From positions 1-10,439 of the forward strand of contig JAIWNN010000064.1 in NCBI GenBank assembly GCA_020216805.1: a DNA stretch of 10,439 nt, read 5' to 3'. Shown here in pieces: positions 5,668 to 10,439 of this stretch (position 1 is its first letter; each line of letters starts with the position of its first letter). A program made the translations under genes and the position numbers. Origin of the DNA: Desulfarculus sp. (lineage in GTDB: Bacteria; Desulfobacterota; Desulfarculia; Desulfarculales; Desulfarculaceae). Below the pieces are notes generated by a model. That model saw only the letters and a list, made by a program, of their open reading frames with translations. It searched no databases and was not told the DNA's origin.

Positions 5668-7026
5668 GTGGAGCCCCGGCTGGAGCAAAAACTCGGCGAG
5701 TTGGAGCCGCTCCTGGAGCAAGGCGAGAACCAGGCCATCCTCGCCGCCATCGCCGGGGTGCATCCCGCCGACCTAGCCCATTTGATCGAGGCCCTGGACG
5801 AGGACGGGAAGCGCCGGCTTTTCGCGTTGCTGGAGCCCGGTTACGCCGCCGAAGTCCTGATCGAGCTCTCGGCCTTCTCCCGCGACCAGGTCCTGCAGGG
5901 CATCCAGACCCCCCGTCTGGCCGCCATCGTCGACGACCTGCCCAGCGACGACGCCACCGACATCATCGCCGACCTGCCGGCCGAACAGGCCCGGGAGGTG
6001 CTGGAAAGCATCGACCGCGAGGACTCGGCCGAGGTCCGCCAACTGCTGCAATATCCCGAGGACAGCGCCGGCGGCATCATGCAGTTGGAGCTGGTCTCGG
6101 CGATGGCCAACCAAACCGTGGCCGAGGTCATTGAGGCCATCCGGCAAAAGCGCGACGAGGTGGGCGAGCTGCACAACGTCTACGTGGTGGACCGCGACAA
6201 CCGCTTGATGGGCATCGTGCCCCTGTCCAGCCTGATCCTGGCCGACCCCGGCGCCGTGATCCGGCGGGTGATGCTGCCCTTAAAGCTGGTGGTACGGGCC
6301 GACGAGGACCAGGAGACGGTGGCCCAAGCCTTCCGGCGCTACGACGTGGTCAGCGCGCCGGTGGTGGACGACCAGGGGCGGCTGCTGGGCCGCATCACCA
6401 TCGACGACGTGGTGGACGTCCTGGAGGAGGAGGCCAGCGAGGACTTCATGCGCCTGGCCGGCTCCTCCGAGGAGTACATGTTCTACAGCGACGAGATCTT
6501 CAGGATCAGCCGCCTGCGCTTGCCCTGGCTGTTGACCAACCTCATCGGCGGGCTGATCACCGGGGTGTTGCTCTGGTTCTTCCAGGGCACCCTGACCGAC
6601 GCCATCTTCCTGGTCACCTTCATCCCGGTGATCACCGGCATGGGCGGCAACGTGGGCATCCAGTCCTCCACCATCATGGTGCGCGGCTTCGCCCTGGGGC
6701 GCATCACCCTGGGCGGCATCTGGCCGGTCTTGTGGAAGGAATTGCGGGTGGCCCTGGTGATGGGCCTGGCCTGCGGCCTGGTGGTGGGATTGGTGGCCCA
6801 TATCTGGCACGGCAAGGCCATGCTGGGGGTGGTGGTGGGGCTGGCCATGGTCAGCGGCTTCTCGGTGGCCGCCCTGATGGGCACCCTGGCCCCGGCGCTG
6901 TTCAAGCGCCTGAAGATCGACCCGGCCATCAGCGCCGGCCCCTTCGTCACCACCGCCAACGACATCGTCGGCATCCTGATATACTTTTCCTTCGCCACCC
7001 TGTTCTACCGCTTCCTGGTCAGCTAG
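5668..7026 (+). CDS. mgtE: Magnesium transporter/channel MgtE
   Basis: A full-length MgtE of 452 residues (the T. thermophilus protein has 450), an inner-membrane, Mg2+-gated Mg2+ channel. The layout is an acidic MgtE_N helical domain (about 1-130, e.g. LPSDDATDIIADLP at 91-104), two CBS domains (about 135-255, with HNVYVVD and SAPVVDDQG), a connecting helix, then five membrane segments from about residue 285. The signature GMGGNVGIQSS (324-334) and Asp432 in the last helix are present; Asp432 corresponds to the pore Mg2+-binding Asp of the Thermus enzyme, so transport is expected to be intact. The start is GTG 5668 after a strong GGAGG. It has its own promoter and a leader that may mask the ribosome binding site. 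recO follows 47 bases later. Confidence 0.96.
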   Translation: MEPRLEQKLGELEPLLEQGENQAILAAIAGVHPADLAHLIEALDEDGKRRLFALLEPGYAAEVLIELSAFSRDQVLQGIQTPRLAAIVDDLPSDDATDIIADLPAEQAREVLESIDREDSAEVRQLLQYPEDSAGGIMQLELVSAMANQTVAEVIEAIRQKRDEVGELHNVYVVDRDNRLMGIVPLSSLILADPGAVIRRVMLPLKLVVRADEDQETVAQAFRRYDVVSAPVVDDQGRLLGRITIDDVVDVLEEEASEDFMRLAGSSEEYMFYSDEIFRISRLRLPWLLTNLIGGLITGVLLWFFQGTLTDAIFLVTFIPVITGMGGNVGIQSSTIMVRGFALGRITLGGIWPVLWKELRVALVMGLACGLVVGLVAHIWHGKAMLGVVVGLAMVSGFSVAALMGTLAPALFKRLKIDPAISAGPFVTTANDIVGILIYFSFATLFYRFLVS

Positions 7027-7073
7027 GGCCGCCCCTCCCCCCGGCCGCCCGGCGCCAGGCCTGGAGGTCCGGC

Positions 7074-7832
7074 TTGGAGCCCCGCCGGTTGCACGCCCTG
7101 CTCCTGCGCTGCCGCCCCCTGGGCGAGAGTGACCTGATGCTGGATTTCTTCAGCCGGGAGCTGGGGCGGATCACCGCCCTCGCCAAGGGGGCCAAGCGCT
7201 CCAAACGCAGATTTTTCGGGCTGTTGGAAATCGGCCACCACCTGGAGATCGAGGTGGAGCCCGGCCGGCGGGGCGATCTCTGGCTGCTGATGTCCGCGCG
7301 GCTGCTCGATCCCCACCTGGGCCTGCGCCAGGACTGGCGGAAGCTCTTGTTGGCCGGGCCGGTGCTGGAGCTCTTGCTGCGGGCCAGCGCCCCCCACGAT
7401 CCCCAGCCCGGGGCCCTGGCCCTGGCCCTGGACACCCTGGCCCGGCTGGAGCGCGGCCGGGGGGCCTCGGAGTCGGCCGCCGCCCTGGCGGTCTTCTTGA
7501 TGCGCCTCTTGAGCGAGCTGGGCTTCGCCCTGCGCCTGGATTGTTGCCTGCACTGCGGCAAACCCGCGGCCCAGATCGGCGAGCCCCGCCTGAGCCTGGA
7601 CGGCGGCCTGGTCTGCCCGGCCTGCCCGCCGGGGCGCAAGGCCATTGCCGCCCCGCCGGGCCTGGTGGCCTTTTTGCGCGCGGCCCAGACCATGGAGCCG
7701 GCGGCCCTGGGCCGCCTGCGCCTCTCCCCGGCCCTGGCCCGTCCCGGCCTGGCCTATCTGGCCGATTTCTGGCGCGAGATCAGCGGCCACGACCTGCCGG
7801 CCCTGGGCCTGGCCATCGGCCTGGAGGGCTGA
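7074..7832 (+). CDS. recO: DNA repair protein RecO
   Basis: A 252-residue RecO, the usual length. RecO binds single-stranded DNA and SSB and helps RecR load RecA in the RecF pathway. The N-terminal OB fold begins LHALLLRCRPLGESDLML, continues with FSRELGRITALAKGAKRSKRR (basic DNA-binding patch 38-46) and ends near residue 75. The helical C-terminal domain carries a four-cysteine zinc site, C158-x2-C161 and C181-x2-C184. The start is TTG 7074: GGAGG at 7063-7067 is six bases upstream, and the protein then begins exactly at the family N-terminus. In-frame starts further upstream lie inside mgtE and add non-homologous residues. It is probably co-transcribed with mgtE (47-base gap). No functional link to its neighbours is evident. 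Confidence 0.93.
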   Translation: MEPRRLHALLLRCRPLGESDLMLDFFSRELGRITALAKGAKRSKRRFFGLLEIGHHLEIEVEPGRRGDLWLLMSARLLDPHLGLRQDWRKLLLAGPVLELLLRASAPHDPQPGALALALDTLARLERGRGASESAAALAVFLMRLLSELGFALRLDCCLHCGKPAAQIGEPRLSLDGGLVCPACPPGRKAIAAPPGLVAFLRAAQTMEPAALGRLRLSPALARPGLAYLADFWREISGHDLPALGLAIGLEG

Positions 7833-7852
7833 GTTCACCCTCGCCACTGGAT

Positions 7853-7880
7853 TTTACCCTCCGCCATTTTCTGCTATTCT
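7853..7880 (+). promoter_or_regulatory. Candidate extended -10 promoter for iorAB
   Basis: In the 82-base recO-iorA gap, TTTACC (7853-7858) is followed after 16 bases by TATTCT (7875-7880), preceded by TGC to give an extended -10. Both hexamers match four of six. The gap is markedly more AT-rich than its surroundings, which supports a promoter. The predicted start is near 7887. Confidence 0.4.
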
Positions 7881-7914
7881 AGACAACTTCAAAACCCAGT
7901 CCTTGGAGGCCCTG

Positions 7915-10002
7915 GTGAGCGCCAGCCAATCCGCCAACCGTCAGATCCTCATGGGCAACGAGGCCATCGGCCGCGGCCTGGTGGAGGCCGGGGTGCGGTT
8001 CATGACCGCCTATCCCGGCACCCCCAGCAGCGAGATCCTGCCCGCGGTGGTGCGTTTCGCGCCCGAGGCCGACCCTCCCGCCTATTGCGAGTGGTCGGTC
8101 AACGAGAAGGTGGCCCTGGAGACCGCCCTGGCCGCGGCCTACACCGGTCAGCGCAGCGCCTGCGCCATGAAGCAGGTGGGGCTCAACGTGGCCCTGGACC
8201 CGGTGATGAGCGCGGCCTACATCGGGGTCATCGGCGGCATGATCATCATCAGCGCCGACGACCCCGGCCCCCACTCCAGCCAGACCGAGCAGGACAGCCG
8301 CCTGCTGGCTCACTTCGCCAAGCTGCCGGTGCTGGACCCCGAGAGCCCGGCCCAGGCCAAGGAGCTGGTTTCCCTGGCCTTCGAGCTCAGCGAGCAGTAC
8401 GAGATCCCGGTGATGCTGCGTCCGGTGCTGCGGGTCTGCCACGCCCGCCAGGAGATCGACTTCCTGGCCCCCAAGGTTCCGGACCGGCCGGTGAGCTTCC
8501 CCCGCGATCCCTTCCGCTGGGCCGCCATCCCCAAGATGCGCCTGGCCCTGCACCACAAGCTCAACGCCAAGCTCAACGCCATGGCCGCCCAGATGGCCGA
8601 CGACCCCCGCTTGGTGCTCTGGCGGCGGCGTCCGACCGGGCGGAAGGCCCGCCTGGGCGTCCTGGCCAGCGGCGCGGCGGCGGCCATCGCCCGCGACGTG
8701 CTCGCCGAGCTGGGCCTGCCGGTGGCGGAGGGGCCGGTGCCCTTCCTGCAGCTGGCCGCGCCCTATCCCCTGCCGGGGGAGCCGGTGCGCCAGCTCATGG
8801 CCGCCTGCGCGCGGGTGCTGGTGCTGGAGGAGACCGAGCCGGTGCTGGAGCTCTTGGCCCCCCAGCGCGAGCGCCTCCTGGGCCGCTATTCGGGCCATGT
8901 GCCCATGGCCGGCGAGCTGACCCCGGACACGCTCTACGAGATCATCGAAAAGGCCCTGAAGCAGAGCCGGGTGCGGGTGCCCCGGCCCCGGGGCCGGCTG
9001 ATCGAGGTTCCGGACCAGGCCCCGCCCCGGCGGCCCAACCTCTGCCCGGGCTGCGCCCACCGCAGCGTGTTCTTCGCCCTGCGGCGCTATTTCCCGGAGG
9101 GCGTCTACCCCGGCGACATCGGCTGCTACACCCTGGGCATGAACCAAGGCGCGGTGGATACCTGCCACGACATGGGGGCCAGCGTCACCTTCGCCGCCGC
9201 CCTGTCGCGGGTGCACCAGCTGGCCGGCCAGCCCCGGCCGGTGATCGCCACCATCGGCGACAGCACCTTCTATCACTCCGGCGCGCCGGGCCTAATCAAC
9301 GCGGTCTACAACGGCCACCGTTTCGTGCTCCTGATCCTGGACAACGAGACCACCAGCATGACCGGCATGCAGCCCACCCCGGAGAACGGCCTGACCGCCG
9401 ACGGCCACCCCGGCCGGGCAGTGGACCTGGTGGGCCTGGTGCGGGGCTGCGGGGTGGAGCAGGTGGAGGAGGTGGAGGCCTACGACCGGGCGGCCCTGGC
9501 CAAGACCCTGCGCCGGGCCTGGCGGCATTGCCAGAAACCCGAGGGCGGGGTGGCGGTGGTGGTGGCCCGCCACGCCTGCGTGGCCCACAACAAGGCCCAG
9601 GCCATCGCCGCGCCGATCCGGGTTGCAATGACCGGCCCGGCCGAGCCCCGGCCGCCGGTCTTCTCGCCCCAAGCCCAGGCCTGCTCCGACTGCGGGCGCT
9701 GCGTGGCCATCTGCCCGACCAAGGCCCTGACCCGGGTGGGCAAGGCCGAGATCCAGGTGGACGCCGGCAAATGCGTCTCTTGCCGGCTCTGCGCCGAGGT
9801 CTGCCCCACCGGGACCATGGTCCTGGAGCCGGCCGGCGGCTGCACCGGCTGCGGGGTCTGCCTGGAGTGGTTCGCCTGCCCGGCGCTAAAACGCGGGGCC
9901 GATGGGCGGGTGGAGATCGACCGCGACTGGTGCGTGGATTGCGGCCAGTGCCTGGGAGTCTGCGCCCAGGGGGCCTTGGTGGCGGCGGAGGTGCGAGCAT
10001 GA
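7915..10002 (+). CDS. iorA: Indolepyruvate:ferredoxin oxidoreductase alpha subunit with four Fe-S cluster motifs
   Basis: A 695-residue alpha subunit of the thiamine-diphosphate enzyme that oxidatively decarboxylates arylpyruvates to aryl-acetyl-CoA, reducing ferredoxin. The N-terminal domain has YPGTPSSE (33-40) and VNEKVALE (Glu64 is a candidate ThDP-activating Glu). CPGCAHR (377-383) and GDIGCYTLG open the ThDP-binding domain, and GDS (448-450) with LDNETTSMTG binds the diphosphate/Mg. The C-terminus carries four cysteine motifs: C590/593/596/600, C620/623/626/630, C643/646/649/655 and C673/676/679/683. The family usually has two, corresponding to the last pair. The start is GTG 7915, with GGAGG five bases upstream; longer versions would run back into recO. 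The stop overlaps iorB (ATGA). It likely serves amino-acid fermentation or aryl-acid salvage under anaerobiosis. Confidence 0.95.
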   Translation: MSASQSANRQILMGNEAIGRGLVEAGVRFMTAYPGTPSSEILPAVVRFAPEADPPAYCEWSVNEKVALETALAAAYTGQRSACAMKQVGLNVALDPVMSAAYIGVIGGMIIISADDPGPHSSQTEQDSRLLAHFAKLPVLDPESPAQAKELVSLAFELSEQYEIPVMLRPVLRVCHARQEIDFLAPKVPDRPVSFPRDPFRWAAIPKMRLALHHKLNAKLNAMAAQMADDPRLVLWRRRPTGRKARLGVLASGAAAAIARDVLAELGLPVAEGPVPFLQLAAPYPLPGEPVRQLMAACARVLVLEETEPVLELLAPQRERLLGRYSGHVPMAGELTPDTLYEIIEKALKQSRVRVPRPRGRLIEVPDQAPPRRPNLCPGCAHRSVFFALRRYFPEGVYPGDIGCYTLGMNQGAVDTCHDMGASVTFAAALSRVHQLAGQPRPVIATIGDSTFYHSGAPGLINAVYNGHRFVLLILDNETTSMTGMQPTPENGLTADGHPGRAVDLVGLVRGCGVEQVEEVEAYDRAALAKTLRRAWRHCQKPEGGVAVVVARHACVAHNKAQAIAAPIRVAMTGPAEPRPPVFSPQAQACSDCGRCVAICPTKALTRVGKAEIQVDAGKCVSCRLCAEVCPTGTMVLEPAGGCTGCGVCLEWFACPALKRGADGRVEIDRDWCVDCGQCLGVCAQGALVAAEVRA

Positions 10003-10439
10003 GCCAGCAGCAAACGGCCGGCTGGCAGGCGGTGGTGGCCGGGGTGGGCGGCCAGGGGGTGATCTTCGTCACCCGGATGCTGGCGGCCCTGGCCCAGGAC
10101 GCCGGCCGGCGGGTGTTGATCAGCGAGGTCCACGGTATGGCCCAGCGCGGCGGCTCGGTGGTCAGCCACCTGAAGCTGGGCGATTTCTCCGGCCCCCTGG
10201 TGGCCCTGGGCCGGGCCGACCTGGTGCTCTCCCTGGACCCGGGCGAGGCGGTGCGCAACCTGCAATACCTGGCCCAGGGGTCCTGCCTGGTGGTCAACGC
10301 CGCCGGGCCGGAGTTCCTCTCGGACCAGGCCCGCCGGGCGCTGAAACGGCGCCAGGTGCGCCTGGTGACCGCCGACGCCGCTGGCGTGGCCCGCCGGGCG
10401 GGCTGGCCCAAGGGCGCCAACCTGGCCCTGCTGGCGGTG
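9999..10439 (+). CDS. iorB: Indolepyruvate:ferredoxin oxidoreductase beta subunit (3' end missing)
   Basis: The first 147 residues of IorB, the gamma-type subunit that completes the IorA/IorB enzyme and contributes to CoA and cofactor binding. The N-terminal Rossmann-like motif is GVGGQGVIF (residues 16-24), and the hallmark SEVHGMAQRGGSVVSH follows, as in other IorB proteins. The frame stays open to the window end. IorB is usually about 190-200 residues, so roughly the last quarter is missing. The ATG at 9999 overlaps the iorA stop (ATGA), and GGAGG (9987-9991) lies seven bases upstream inside iorA. Translational coupling would give equal amounts of the two subunits. No defect is visible in the part seen. 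Confidence 0.95.
   Translation, partial: MSQQQTAGWQAVVAGVGGQGVIFVTRMLAALAQDAGRRVLISEVHGMAQRGGSVVSHLKLGDFSGPLVALGRADLVLSLDPGEAVRNLQYLAQGSCLVVNAAGPEFLSDQARRALKRRQVRLVTADAAGVARRAGWPKGANLALLAV

Noticed and set aside
6732..7073. Extended N-terminus of recO overlapping mgtE
   Set aside because: Pro/Gly/Arg/His-rich out-of-frame reading of the MgtE membrane domain. RecO homology begins at the TTG at 7074, which has a proper ribosome binding site.
7645..7914. Extended N-terminus of iorA overlapping recO
   Set aside because: The 90 extra residues are a Pro/Arg/Trp-rich shadow of recO. The GGAGG-GTG at 7905-7917 and family homology place the start at 7915.
7879..9276. 465-codon minus-strand frame opposite iorA
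   Set aside because: It is the antisense reading of highly conserved IorA sequence, with His/Gln/Gly-rich composition and no recognisable motif.

Overview
The window is very GC-rich DNA (clearly above 60% by eye), packed with genes and with strong GC bias at third codon positions. Two lipoproteins and an RpoH-type sigma factor point to a Gram-negative bacterium. An indolepyruvate:ferredoxin oxidoreductase points to an anaerobic, ferredoxin-based metabolism. A high-GC member of the Desulfobacterota (former Deltaproteobacteria) fits best, but this is inferred from gene content and no taxonomic marker was tested.

Left half, minus strand (1-4385). Read in its own direction, the cluster runs: an RpoH-like sigma factor with a long acidic N-terminal extension (4385-3246); a 197-bp gap; a lipoprotein of about fifteen TPR units (3048-1288); a LolB/DUF4292-like lipoprotein (1291-479); a Mut7-C/zinc-ribbon protein (482-24); and the first codons of a further gene that leaves the window at base 1. 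The last four genes overlap by 4 to 8 bases, so they are almost certainly one translationally coupled operon. Whether rpoH is co-transcribed with them is open.

Centre (4386-4611). A 226-bp divergent intergenic region holds candidate promoters for rpoH (minus) and for the rightward genes (plus), and a hairpin in the rpoH leader.

Right half, plus strand (4612-10439). The order is an alpha/beta hydrolase, the Mg2+ channel/transporter MgtE, the recombination mediator RecO, and the indolepyruvate:ferredoxin oxidoreductase subunits IorA (complete) and IorB (cut by the window end). mgtE has its own good promoter, inside the end of the hydrolase gene, and a leader of about 150 nt that can fold over its ribosome binding site. 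iorAB has a candidate extended -10 promoter in the recO-iorA gap. These genes share orientation but not an obvious pathway; only iorA-iorB are tightly coupled.

I saw no RNA gene, insertion sequence, CRISPR array or prophage gene, and no gene-free stretch over 300 bases. The window looks like conserved chromosomal core, with some unusual details: a Mut7-C domain lacking its usual acidic residues, an RpoH with an acidic tail, an IorA with four Fe-S cluster motifs instead of two, and leader structures at mgtE and rpoH. I did not find a convincing wholly new system.
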